The notes under the pieces are model-generated. The model did not search any database. It was not told the origin of the DNA and was given only the letters and a program-made list of their open reading frames with translations. Shown in pieces: positions 1 through 9,798 of a stretch of 64,000 nt of DNA. The translations under genes and the position numbers were made by a program. Origin of the DNA: AC-32 sp963772975 (GTDB lineage Bacteria; Actinomycetota; Thermoleophilia; Gaiellales; Gaiellaceae); the NCBI GenBank assembly GCA_963772975.1, contig CAVYZH010000010.1, positions 744,001-808,000 on the forward strand. Direction: 5' to 3'. Position 1 is the stretch's first letter, and each line of letters begins with the position of its first letter.

Positions 1-273
1 GCGGGCAAGCAGATCGCGGTGCGGCGCCTGCAGACGAGCTTCGGGCAGCTCTCGTACATGCTCGACGCCGGTGCCACGTCGGTGCAGGCGAGCATCGATC
101 TGCCGAGCGGGTTTAGCGGGCCGCTGCGGCTGCGGCTGCGCCTGCCGGCCGGCCAGCGGCTCGGCGCGGTCACCGTCAACGGCAAGACGACGACGCACTT
201 CCTCGGCCCCGAGACGATCGACCTCTCCGGAGCGACCGGCCACGTCGACGTCGTCGCGCGCCGGTTGCCCTAG
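1..273 (+). CDS. C-terminal part of a secreted/glycosidase-like protein (5' truncated)
   Basis: The reading frame is open from base 1 and ends at TAG 271-273, so the window holds only the last 90 codons. The residues form alternating hydrophobic strands, with a leucine/arginine strand, an LPAG turn and a VNGK turn, which resembles a beta-sandwich domain at the C-terminus of some glycoside hydrolases. I recognise no catalytic motif, so the substrate is unknown. The gene runs tail-to-tail into the MerB-like gene, and the two stop codons share the four bases CTAG (270-273). The family assignment is a weak inference. Confidence 0.5.
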   Translation, partial: AGKQIAVRRLQTSFGQLSYMLDAGATSVQASIDLPSGFSGPLRLRLRLPAGQRLGAVTVNGKTTTHFLGPETIDLSGATGHVDVVARRLP

Positions 274-889
274 GCCAGCCGCCAGAACTCGCCGTTCAGC
301 CCGAGCCCGTCCAGGATCGCCTGGTTCTGCTCGAGCGTGTGCGGCCGCCAGTCCGGCGCCAGCCGGTCGCCCCACCAGGCCTGGGCGAGGTCGCAGATCT
401 GCTCGGCGCCGAGGGTCGCGCCGGGCTCATAGCCGTTCGCCTCGAGCCAGCGTGCCACGTGCTCTTCCGACCGGAAGAGGTTCATCGTGCTTCAGGTGAA
501 GACGATGTCGTCCCACCAGCGCCGCGCCGGCAGGAGGATGTGGGCGACCAGGTCGCTCGGCCACGGGCGCCGGTCGACGACGTCGACCTCGAGCGCCTCG
601 CCGCAGTCCGAGCAGGTCGTCGAGATGTGGCCGTCGACCCCGAGCGCCGCGGGGATTCCGAAGGCGTCCCAGACGCAGTTGCCGTACCACGAGCGGCCGC
701 CGGCCTCGACCCGATAGGCGTCGGCACGGCGGAGAATGGCGCCAACATACGGACGCCGGAGTCGTCGAGCACCAGCGCGTGCTCGTCGTGCAGGCGTTGC
801 AGGCCGGGCTCATCGGGGGCCGGTACCTCTCCGAACTCCACGAACCGTTTGTAGATGCGGTTCCGCAGCTCGACGTCGTGATCGTCCAT
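270..889 (-). CDS. MerB-like (alkylmercury lyase family) selenoprotein; in-frame UGA, one apparent frameshift
   Basis: Read through UGA 492-494, and with one missing base restored near 713-717, this gives a 206-residue protein. An N-terminal winged-helix-like part (1-58, ending PFSAVPTP) precedes YRVEAGGRSWYGNCVWDAFG, a CSDC pair (93-96), then WWDDIVFT-Sec-STMNLFRSEEHV. In MerB the active site is Cys96, Asp99 and Cys159. Here Cys72 and Asp75 match the C-x-x-D pair, and Sec133 aligns with Cys159. The 71 codons after UGA keep family sequence, so UGA is not a normal stop. A SECIS-like hairpin follows at 462-479, and selA, selB and selC lie in this window. The start overlaps the purH stop (TGATG), so it is probably co-transcribed. 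The frame change may be a sequence error or real inactivation. The substrate (organomercurial or other) is inferred only. Confidence 0.8.
462..479 (-). promoter_or_regulatory. bacterial SECIS-like hairpin of the MerB-like selenoprotein
   Basis: On the minus strand, CTCTTCC (479-473) pairs perfectly with GGAAGAG (468-462) around the loop GGTC. The first loop G is separated from UGA 492-494 by 19 nt. Bacterial SECIS models require a short stem with a G at the start of the apical loop about 16-37 nt after the UGA, and this fits. SelB would bind the loop to deliver Sec-tRNA. Folding was judged by eye only. Confidence 0.75.
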
Positions 890-2424
890 CAGTGCCGGAA
901 GTGGCGGCGGTGGGTGAAGATCATCGTCGCGTCGGCTCGCTTGACAGCTTCGATCACCTCGCCGTCGCGCTTCGAGCCACCCGGCTGGATCACGCCGGTC
1001 ACACCCGCGGCCAGCGCGAGCTGCGGCCCGTCCGCGAAGGGGAAGTACGCATCCGAGGCCATCACCGCGCCGGCGGTCGGGTGCCCGTGCTCGCGCGCCT
1101 TGTCGAGCGCGATCCTTACCGAGTCGACGCGGCTCATCTGGCCCGCGCCGATCCCGATCGTCTGCAGGTCGTGCGCGAGCACAATCGCGTTCGAGCTGAC
1201 GTGCTTGCAGACCCGCCACGCGAACAGCAGGTCGCCCCACGCCATCTCGCTCGGCGAGCCGCAGACGACCTCCATGCCCTCGCGGTCCTCGATGTCGGAG
1301 TCGCGCTCCTGCACGAGCACGCCGCCGAGCACGCGCTTGAGGTCGCGCTCTCCCGGGTTGTCGCGCCGACGCTCCTTGTCCTCGAGGATCCGTGTCGCCG
1401 GCTTCTCCGTCAGCAGCGCGAGCGCCGCCTCGTCGAAGCCCGGCGCGAACAGCACCTCCACGAACTGCTCGGCGAGCTTCTCGCCCAGCGCCTCGCTGAC
1501 CGGCCGGTTGAGCACGACCACGCCGCCGTACGCGGAGATCGGGTCGGCGGCGAGCGCGCGCTCGTAGGCCTGCTCGATCGAGCCCGCGATCGCGACCCCG
1601 CACGGATTCGCGTGCTTGACGATCACGCAGGCTGGCAGCTCGAACTCACGTACCACCAGCCGGGCGGCCGAGAGGTCGTTCAGGTTGTTGAACGAGAGCT
1701 CGCGGCCGTGCAGCTGCTCCACGCGCGACAGCAAGTGCCGTCGCGCGCCGTGCTCCGAGTAGTAGGCCCCCCGCTGGTGCGGGTTCTCGCCGTAGGCGAG
1801 CTCGAGCTCCTTCGTGAAGCCCGGCAGCAGTGCGGCCGGGAAGGCCTCCGGGTCGGAGAACCAGTTCGCGATCGCGGCCTCGTAGGCAGCGGTCATGGCG
1901 AAGGTCTCGCCGGCGAGCCGGCGGCGCGTCTCAAGCAGCAGGTCGCCGCGCTCGCGCACCTCCTCGAGCACCTCGTCGTAGCGTGCGGGGCTGCAGACGG
2001 GGGCGACGTGCGCGAAGTTCTTCGCAGCCGCGCGCAGCATCGCCGGGCCGCCGATGTCGATCATCTCGACCGCGTCCTGCTCGCCGACCGCGCGCCGAGA
2101 GGTGACCTCCTCGAACGGGTAGAGGTTGACGCAGACGAGGTCGAACGGCTCGATCCCGTGCTCGTCCAGCGCGGCGTTGTCGGCTGGGTTGCGGCGCGCG
2201 AGGATCGCGGCGTGGATGCGCGGGTGGAGCGTCTTGACCCGGCCGCCGAGCAACTCGGGCACCTCGGTCAGGTCCTCCACCGGCGTCACCGGGATCCCGG
2301 TCTTCTGCAGGAACGTGGCCGTGCCGCCGCTGGCGACGAGCTCGACGTCGAGCGCGGCGAGCCCGCGCGCGAACGGCTCGAGCCCCTGCTTGTCGTACAC
2401 CGAGATCAGCGCGCGGCGGATCAC
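889..2424 (-). CDS. purH: bifunctional AICAR transformylase / IMP cyclohydrolase PurH
   Basis: PurH catalyses the last two steps of IMP synthesis: formylation of AICAR with 10-formyl-THF, then ring closure. The 511-residue length is normal. The N-terminal MGS-like cyclohydrolase domain carries GRVKTLHP (61-68) and a conserved SGGT turn near 33. The AICARFT domain holds the catalytic Lys270-His271 pair in VKHANPCGVA. ATG 2424 overlaps the end of purN by 4 nt, and its TGA overlaps the ATG of the selenoprotein by one base, so VOC-purM-purN-purH-selenoprotein look like one transcript. Confidence 0.97.
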   Translation of the reverse strand: MIRRALISVYDKQGLEPFARGLAALDVELVASGGTATFLQKTGIPVTPVEDLTEVPELLGGRVKTLHPRIHAAILARRNPADNAALDEHGIEPFDLVCVNLYPFEEVTSRRAVGEQDAVEMIDIGGPAMLRAAAKNFAHVAPVCSPARYDEVLEEVRERGDLLLETRRRLAGETFAMTAAYEAAIANWFSDPEAFPAALLPGFTKELELAYGENPHQRGAYYSEHGARRHLLSRVEQLHGRELSFNNLNDLSAARLVVREFELPACVIVKHANPCGVAIAGSIEQAYERALAADPISAYGGVVVLNRPVSEALGEKLAEQFVEVLFAPGFDEAALALLTEKPATRILEDKERRRDNPGERDLKRVLGGVLVQERDSDIEDREGMEVVCGSPSEMAWGDLLFAWRVCKHVSSNAIVLAHDLQTIGIGAGQMSRVDSVRIALDKAREHGHPTAGAVMASDAYFPFADGPQLALAAGVTGVIQPGGSKRDGEVIEAVKRADATMIFTHRRHFRH

Positions 2425-2960
2425 GAGATCAGGCCCCGCACGACCTGCGGCAGGAGCCGGTGCTCGACGGCTTGCACGCGGGCCTTCAGCGTCTCGGCGT
2501 CGTCGCCGGGGAGCACGGGCACGCGCTCGGCGGCGATCACGGGGCCGGTGTCGACGCCGCCGTCGACGTAGTGCACGGTCGCCGCGGTCTCGGGCACGCC
2601 GGCCGCGAGCACGTCGTGGATCGGGTGTGGCCCCGGGAACTCGGGCAGCGGCGCCGAGTGCGTGTTCACGATCCGTCCCGGGAAGCGCGTGAGGAAGCAG
2701 CGCCGCAGCAGGTGCATGTACCCGGCGCAGACGACCAGGTCGACGCCGTGATCCGTCAGCCAGTCGGCCATCGCCGCGTCGCGCGCCTCGCGGTCGTCGA
2801 ACTCGTCGAGCTCGAAGGCGGCGGTCGCGACCCCGGCTGCCTCTGCCCGCTCGAGCGCCCGCGCGTCCGCCTGGTTGCTGGCGACCGCCACGATCGGCAG
2901 GCCCTCGTCGATCAGCGCCTGCAGGTTGGTGCCCTCGCCGCTCACGAGAACGCCGATCAC
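2421..2960 (-). CDS. purN: phosphoribosylglycinamide formyltransferase PurN
   Basis: PurN transfers formyl from 10-formyl-THF to GAR (step 3 of purine synthesis). I chose GTG 2960, which overlaps the purM stop as GTGA and gives 179 residues beginning VIGVLVSGEGTNLQALID, the normal N-terminus. A longer in-frame start at 3017 would only add sequence antisense in style to the purM end. The catalytic Asn and His are kept in NTHSAPLPEFPG, although the usual H-P-S/A-L-L-P reads H-S-A-P-L-P. The catalytic Asp lies in GGVDTGPVI. It sits between purM and purH with translational coupling on both sides. Confidence 0.95.
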   Translation of the reverse strand: MIGVLVSGEGTNLQALIDEGLPIVAVASNQADARALERAEAAGVATAAFELDEFDDREARDAAMADWLTDHGVDLVVCAGYMHLLRRCFLTRFPGRIVNTHSAPLPEFPGPHPIHDVLAAGVPETAATVHYVDGGVDTGPVIAAERVPVLPGDDAETLKARVQAVEHRLLPQVVRGLIS

Positions 2961-3868
2961 ACGAGCCTCCCGATCACGGCGCCCGAGTCGGCATCGGCGG
3001 CCGGAACGACTGCGCACATGCCGACCCCGAGGTTAAAGACCCTCCGCTGCTCCTCCTCGGCGACACCCTGCTCGTCGAGCCATGCGTAGACCGCCGGGCG
3101 CTCCCACGAGTCCCAGTCGAGCTCCACGCCGACACCGTCGGGCAGCACGCGCGAGAGGTTGCCGAGGATCCCGCCGCCGGTGACGTGCGCGAGCGCCTTG
3201 ACGTCTGCCCGCTCCCGCAGGGCGCGCATGTCGTCCAGGTAGAGCCGGTGCGGCGCGAGCAGCAGGTCGGCGTCGAAGTCGTCCTCGCCGACGAGCGCGC
3301 GCACGAGCGAGAAGCCGTTCGTGTGGAGGCCGGAGGAGGGGAGGCCGAGCACGACGTCGCCCGGTTCGCAGCGCTTTCCGTCGATCAGGCGCTCCCGGTC
3401 GACGATCCCGACGCAGGTGCCGGCGAAGTCGAGCTCCTGCTCGCGGTAGACGCCGGGCAGCTCGGCCGTCTCGCCACCGATCAGCGCGCAGCCGGCCTCG
3501 CGGCAGACCTCGGCCGCGCCCTCGACGAGCTCGGCCACCTGCTCGAGCTCGAGCTCGTGGGCGGCGACGTAGTCGAGCAGGAAGAGCGGCTCGGCGCCCG
3601 TGGTGAGCACGTCGTCGATGCAGTGGGCGGCCAGGTCGCGGCCCGCGTCGCGCAGACGGCCTGCCCGCCGCGAGAGGACGAGCTTGGAGCCGACGCCGTC
3701 CGTGGTCGCGGCGAGGAAGCGCCGCTCATCCAGCGGGTAGAGCCCCGCGAAGCCACCGAACCCTTCGGCCCCGGTCGACTCGACGGCCGCGCGCAGCCGG
3801 TCGACCACTGCCTCCGCGGCCGCAAGGGAGACCCCCGCCGCCTCGTAGGTCCTGCCCCCGGAGCTCAC
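2957..3868 (-). CDS. purM: phosphoribosylformylglycinamidine cyclo-ligase (AIR synthetase) PurM
   Basis: PurM closes FGAM to AIR with ATP (step 5). The 303-residue protein has the Gly-rich ATTDGVGSKL motif near 54, the DVLTTGAEPLFLLDYVA stretch, GGETAELPG, and the C-terminal THVTGGG-like motif (AHVTGGGILGNL). It is somewhat shorter than the usual 330-350. GTG 3868 lies 6 nt after a TAGACT hexamer, so the transcript is probably leaderless. It overlaps purN by 4 nt. A VOC-fold gene lies 48 nt upstream on the same strand. Confidence 0.96.
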   Translation of the reverse strand: MSSGGRTYEAAGVSLAAAEAVVDRLRAAVESTGAEGFGGFAGLYPLDERRFLAATTDGVGSKLVLSRRAGRLRDAGRDLAAHCIDDVLTTGAEPLFLLDYVAAHELELEQVAELVEGAAEVCREAGCALIGGETAELPGVYREQELDFAGTCVGIVDRERLIDGKRCEPGDVVLGLPSSGLHTNGFSLVRALVGEDDFDADLLLAPHRLYLDDMRALRERADVKALAHVTGGGILGNLSRVLPDGVGVELDWDSWERPAVYAWLDEQGVAEEEQRRVFNLGVGMCAVVPAADADSGAVIGRLV

Positions 3869-3874
3869 GACGCG

Positions 3875-3880
3875 AGTCTA
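3875..3880 (-). promoter_or_regulatory. probable -10 box of purM (leaderless)
   Basis: TAGACT on the minus strand is separated by 6 nt (3874-3869) from the GTG start of purM. The same hexamer-to-start spacing precedes purL, purB, potA and selA in this window, which supports it as a promoter element. Confidence 0.5.
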
Positions 3881-3916
3881 GAGCGGACTGCGGCTAGGAC
3901 ACGAGATGCTCTCGAC

Positions 3917-4528
3917 CTACTCGAACACTTCGGCGTGCAGCTCCGGCCGGCCGCGCGGGCCTTCGGGGAGGAAACGAACGGTGGCCCCGCCGACCACGAC
4001 GTCGCCGTCCGACCGCTCGAGCTCGAGCAGCTGGCCGAGCGCCTCGGCCTTCGCGCCGGGGTCGTCGGCCCGCAGGTGCAGCTCCTCCAGGCGCAACTCG
4101 TCGGCGTTCTCGAGCAGCTCGTCGATCCAGTCGCGCTGCGGGTGCACCTCGAGCCGGTAGCCGGCATCGGTGGCGACGAACGTCCGTCGGCCGGGGTACT
4201 CCTGCACGCGTAGCCGGCGCTTGGTCGCTCGCTCGAGCACCTCGCGGAACTCGTCGTCGTCGAGCGCCACGCCGAGATGGTCGACCCGCGGCAGCGGCCA
4301 CTGGCCCGGCTGGACGACGACGTTGACCGCCCCGCGCTCGAGCTCCGAGAGCCGGTGCCGGAAGCCCTTCTGCTCGAGCTCCTCCCACGAGACGCCGGCC
4401 TCGAAGTGCACCTGGTCCTCGCCGATCCGCCCGTAGCGCGCGATCAGTCGGAAGCCGAGCTTGCCCAGGTAGCGCGCCTCGACATCCCGGACGTCGCTCG
4501 TCACCAGGTGGTAGTGGAACAACTCCAA
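3917..4528 (-). CDS. VOC-superfamily (glyoxalase-fold) protein
   Basis: The protein begins with MELFHYHLVTSDVRDVEARY if TTG 4528 is the start, which matches the usual opening of a two-repeat VOC protein and gives 203 residues. An in-frame ATG at 4585 would overlap the start codon of the divergent gene and add 19 unlike residues, so I prefer TTG. Two beta-alpha-beta-beta-beta units are visible, with possible metal ligands in VDHLGVAL and RLEVHPQ. The substrate is unknown. It lies 48 nt upstream of purM on the same strand and could be co-transcribed with it. Confidence 0.75.
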   Translation of the reverse strand: MELFHYHLVTSDVRDVEARYLGKLGFRLIARYGRIGEDQVHFEAGVSWEELEQKGFRHRLSELERGAVNVVVQPGQWPLPRVDHLGVALDDDEFREVLERATKRRLRVQEYPGRRTFVATDAGYRLEVHPQRDWIDELLENADELRLEELHLRADDPGAKAEALGQLLELERSDGDVVVGGATVRFLPEGPRGRPELHAEVFE

Positions 4529-4583
4529 CTGCGCCCGATTCTGCAGGAAGAGCGCCGAGCACGCGGAACGTGACGGTTGGCAC

Positions 4584-4997
4584 ATGAACGGCTACGCGCT
4601 CCATCACGTCGACCTCGTCGTCTCGTCGATCGAGCGCAGCCTGCCGTTCTATCGCGACCTGCTCGCGCCGCTCGGCTTCCACCGGATCGGCGAGGTCGAG
4701 GGCGAGCGCGGCGAGACGATCTGGTACCTCTCCGGCGCGGGGTGCTCGCTCGGCCTGCGCGAGGCGCAGAGCGAGGGCGCGTTCGACCGCTACCGGGTCG
4801 GCCTGCACCACCTCGCGCTCGAGGCCGGCTCGCGGGCAGTCGTCAACGAGCGGGCCGACTGGCTCCGAGACCAGGGCGCCGAGATCGAGAGCGGCCCCGA
4901 GGAGTATTCGTATCTCCCGGGGTACTACGCCGTGTTCTTTTACGATCCCGACGGCATCAAGCTGGAAATCGTGCACGTCCCCGGCCTAGCGGCCTGA
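4584..4997 (+). CDS. glyoxalase/bleomycin-resistance-type VOC protein
   Basis: This 137-residue protein is a classic VOC domain: LHHVDLVVSSIERSLPFYRD at the N-terminus, GLHHLALEA at the start of the second half, and FYDPDGIKLEIVHVP at the C-terminus. The His, His and Glu in these three places are the usual metal-ligand positions. It is divergent from the minus-strand VOC gene, so the pair may share a promoter region of about 55 bp. The substrate cannot be read from sequence; fosfomycin-, glyoxal- and dioxygenase-type relatives all share this pattern. Confidence 0.85.
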   Translation: MNGYALHHVDLVVSSIERSLPFYRDLLAPLGFHRIGEVEGERGETIWYLSGAGCSLGLREAQSEGAFDRYRVGLHHLALEAGSRAVVNERADWLRDQGAEIESGPEEYSYLPGYYAVFFYDPDGIKLEIVHVPGLAA

Positions 4998-5013
4998 AGA
5001 AAGGAGAGCTGGC

Positions 5014-5241
5014 ATGTCGACCCCCCAGGGGTTGCCGAACTTCCCGGCGGGCGCCCGGCTGCCCGTCCCGGGCAACGCGGAGTTCTTGCTCTACGCGGTG
5101 ATCGAGATCACCCTGATCATCATCTGGATCGCGGCCGAAAGCGTCGACACCGACCGGTGGTGCGTCTTCACGGTCGTCCTGACTGCGTTCTACATCCTCA
5201 GCCGCGGGATCGCGAAGGCGAGCCGCGTCCTCGAGCAATAG
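5014..5241 (+). CDS. small integral membrane protein
   Basis: The gene encodes 75 residues with a strong AAAGGAGA ribosome-binding site 6 nt before ATG 5014. After a soluble N-terminus of about 20 residues come two hydrophobic segments: LLYAVIEITLIIIWIAA (about 29-45) and VFTVVLTAFYILSRGIA (about 51-67). It follows the VOC gene by 16 nt and is probably in the same operon. It ends directly against purF, whose stop begins at the next base. No family is recognised. Confidence 0.75.
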   Translation: MSTPQGLPNFPAGARLPVPGNAEFLLYAVIEITLIIIWIAAESVDTDRWCVFTVVLTAFYILSRGIAKASRVLEQ

Positions 5242-6623
5242 CTAGGCCCGAACTGGCTCGAACCTGAGCTTCGCGCCCTCACGCGGGACTGCCGTCGGGT
5301 AGTCCCGCGTGAGGCAGGCGCGGCAGAGCTCGTTCGGCGGCCTGGTCGTCGAGGCTTCCAGACCCTCCAGCGAGAGGTAGGCGAGCGAGGTGGCGCCGAT
5401 GTGCTCGCGGATCTGCTCGACCGTCCGCGTCGAAGCGATCAGCTCGTCCTCGGCGGCCAGGTCGATCCCGTAGAAGCACTGGCCGACGACCGGCGGCGCC
5501 GAGACGCGGACGTGCACCTCGGCCGCTCCGGCTTCGAAGAGGAGCTCGACGATCTTGCGGGTCGTGTTGCCGCGGACGATCGAGTCGTCGACGGCGACCA
5601 CGCGCTTGCCGGCGACCTCGGCGAGCGGGTTGAACTTCAGCTTCACGCCCTGCTCGCGCAGGCCCTGGTCGGGCTGGATGAAGGTGCGGCCGACGTAGCG
5701 GTTCTTGATCAGGCCCTCCGAGAACGGGATCCCCGTCGCACGCGAGAAGCCGATCGCGGCCGGGGTGCCGGAGTCCGGGATCGGCAGGACGAGGTCGGCC
5801 TCGACCGGCGCCTCGGCGGCGAGGCGCTCGCCCATGCGCAGGCGCGCGCCGTGCACCTCGACGCCGTCCAGCCGCGTGTCCGGGCGGGCCAGGTAGAAGA
5901 ACTCGAAGATGCAGAGCGCGCCGTGCTCCGCGGGCTCGACCGCCTGTCGCGTGCGCACGCCGTCCTGGTCGATCAGCACCAGCTCGCCCGGCGAGAGCTC
6001 GCGCTCCAGCTCCGCGCCGACGAGATCGAGCGCGCAGGTCTCGGAGGCCAGCAGCCATTCGCCGTGCTCGCCGCGGCCGAGGCAGAGCGGCCGAAAGCCG
6101 TGCCGGTCGCGGAAGCCGATCAGCGTCCCGTTCGAGAGCGCGACCACCGAGAACGCGCCTTCGAGTCGGGCCATCGCGCCGGCGACGGCGTCCTCGAGCG
6201 GCGCCTCGTCGTTCGCGATCAGGGCCGCGATCAACTCGGTGTCGGAGGTCGTCCCGAGCGTGACGCCCTCGGCCGCGAGCTGCTCGCGCAGCTCCGTCGC
6301 GTTGACGAGGTTGCCGTTGTGCCCGAGGGCGACCGTCCGCCCGTGCCCGCGCTGGATCAGCGGCTGCGCGTTCGCCCAGTGCGTCGAGCCGGTGGTCGAG
6401 TAGCGCGTATGGCCGATCGCGGCGTCGCCGTGCAGGCCGCTGAGCTTCTGTTCGTCGAACACCTGTGCGACGAGACCCATCTCGCGCAGCACCGTCAGCC
6501 GGCCGTGGTCGGAGACGGCGATCCCGGCCGACTCCTGGCCGCGGTGCTGCAGCGCGAACAGGCCGAAGTAGGCCACGCGTGCGACGTCGCGCCCGGGCGC
6601 GCGGATGCCGAAGACGCCGCACA

Positions 6624-6624
<1 letters not shown>
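5242..6624 (-). CDS. purF: amidophosphoribosyltransferase PurF
   Basis: PurF makes phosphoribosylamine from PRPP and glutamine, the committed step of purine synthesis. The 460-residue protein starts MCGVFGIRAPG, so Cys2 is the N-terminal nucleophile after Met removal; no long propeptide is present. The glutaminase region includes HRGQES and GHTRYSTTG. The PRPP loop is VVAVDDSIVRGNTT (342-355). Cys238 in CIFEFFYLARPD, the QCFYG cysteine and the CRAC pair match the four-cysteine [4Fe-4S] pattern of the Bacillus-type enzyme. The purL stop and purF ATG overlap as TGATG. Confidence 0.97.
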
Positions 6625-8486
<1,862 letters not shown>

Positions 8487-8493
8487 ATGCCGG

Positions 8494-8499
8494 AGTCTA
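8494..8499 (-). promoter_or_regulatory. probable -10 box of purL (leaderless)
   Basis: TAGACT on the minus strand lies 7 nt upstream of the proposed CTG start of purL. There is no ATG, GTG or TTG in frame between this box and the conserved N-terminal residues, so the box helps to fix the start. Confidence 0.45.
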
Positions 8500-8531
8500 G
8501 CCGCCTCACAGGACAGGTCTAGCGCGCGTTA

Positions 8532-9447
8532 ATGAACATGATGCGGCGTCATCGCAATCTCGCCATGCTGATCGCGCTGGCGCTGATCTGGGGCTCGTCG
8601 TTCCTGTTCATCAAGGTTGCGGTCCGGGAGCTGACGCCGGCGACGCTGATCGTCGGCCGGCTCGGGCTCGCTGCACTGACGCTTGGCGCGCTCGTTCCGT
8701 TCGTGGTCGGCATCGGCGAGACGCTCCGGCAGCTGCGCGCCAACTGGGTCTGGCTGGTCGTGGTCGCGCTCGTGAACACGGCGATCCCGTTCTGGCTGCT
8801 CTCCTGGGGCGAGACGCGGATCGACTCCGGGCTCGCGTCGATCATCCAGGCGTCGGTGCCGATCTTCAACGCGCTGATCGCGTTCGTCGCCTTCCGCGAG
8901 GTGCGGGTGACCGGGATGCGGCTCGTCGGTGTCGGGGTCGGCTTCCTCGGCGTCGCGCTGCTCGTCGGCGCCCAGCCGGAGGGCAAGGTGCTCGGCGCCC
9001 TGGCGGTCGTCGGGATGGCGTTCTGCTACGGCCTCGGCGGGCTGCTGACCGGCCGCTACCTCGGGCCGGCCCAGCCGGTCGTGGTCTCCTTCGCCTCGAC
9101 CGCGATCGCGACGCTCGTCTGGCTACCCGTCGGCGTCGCGCAAGCGCCGGCGGCAGATGCCCGGCTGGAAGACGATCGGCTCGGTGCTCGCGCTCGGGAT
9201 TCCCGGGACGGCGCTCGCCTACCTGCTCTTCTTCGGCCTGGTCGGCGGGGCCGGAGCGGCCTACGCGTCGCTCGTGACCTACCTGATCCCGCCGATCGCG
9301 CTGGCGTACGGCGCGATCTTCCTCGGGGAGCGCTTCGGCGCCTCGGCCTTCGGCGGCCTCGCGCTGATCCTCGCGGGCGTGGCGCTGGGAACAGGAGGAG
9401 CGGTGCGGTTCAAGCGGGCGCGGCAGCCGCAGCCGGTCGACGGTTAG
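8532..9447 (+). CDS. EamA/DMT-family transporter, one apparent frameshift
   Basis: This is a ten-helix drug/metabolite exporter of the EamA type, with two repeats beginning IWGSSFLFIKVAVREL and YGLGGLLTGRYLG. The frame changes at about 9150-9157: the first frame runs to VGVAQAPAA, and the next continues MPGWKTIGSVLALGIPGTALAY to the stop at 9447. The total of 916 bases is one more than a multiple of three, so one extra base explains it, giving about 304 residues. The paralogue at 9799-10707 has the matching LAQLPSAVPGWKEVGSV in a single frame. It is divergent from purL. Confidence 0.85.
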
Positions 9448-9770
9448 TAACTCTTCGCCGCGTCGGCGAGCATCCCGGCGCACGGCAGGCAAAACGCGCT
9501 GATCTCGTCCGCCCGGTCGCTCAGGCGGCGCCTGGCCTCCTCGGGCCCGAGCACGTCGTGGTACTGGCGGACGAGGGTGATGTACCGCTTGGTCGCCGCT
9601 GAGAAATGGGCGTCGTTGTACTGCGAGGTGACCGTCTCGAGCCTGGAGATCTCGTAGTCGATCGCCTCGAACTTTTGATTCATCGCGGTGCGGTCGCCCG
9701 CCGCGCCGCCGCAGCCGCCGAGCAGCACGGCCGCGAGCAGCACCGGGATGACAGTGCGTGAGATCCGCAT
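9444..9770 (-). CDS. small lipoprotein
   Basis: The 108-residue precursor starts MRISRTVIPVLLAAVLLGGCGG, a signal peptide with a lipobox (L-L-G-G-C), so Cys20 should be lipidated and the protein anchored outside the membrane. The mature part is helical and charged, with two further cysteines in FCLPC near the C-terminus. I recognise no family. A TAGATT box ends 6 nt before ATG 9770. Its stop overlaps that of the EamA gene by four bases (TTAG), and it is divergent from the second EamA gene. Confidence 0.75.
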   Translation of the reverse strand: MRISRTVIPVLLAAVLLGGCGGAAGDRTAMNQKFEAIDYEISRLETVTSQYNDAHFSAATKRYITLVRQYHDVLGPEEARRRLSDRADEISAFCLPCAGMLADAAKSY

Positions 9771-9776
9771 ACCGCG

Positions 9777-9790
9777 AATCTAGCTAGCCT
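9777..9790. promoter_or_regulatory. divergent -10 boxes between lipoprotein and EamA genes
   Basis: On the minus strand, TAGATT (9782-9777) ends 6 nt before the lipoprotein ATG. On the plus strand, TAGCCT (9785-9790) ends 8 nt before GTG 9799. Two leaderless promoters are thus packed back-to-back in a 28-nt intergenic gap. Confidence 0.4.
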
Positions 9791-9798
9791 CGAATGCG

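Noticed and set aside
736..2571. A 611-codon plus-strand open frame opposite purH
   Set aside because: It is antisense to a well-conserved purH gene and encodes Arg/Leu/Val-rich low-complexity protein. Long antisense frames are expected at this GC content.
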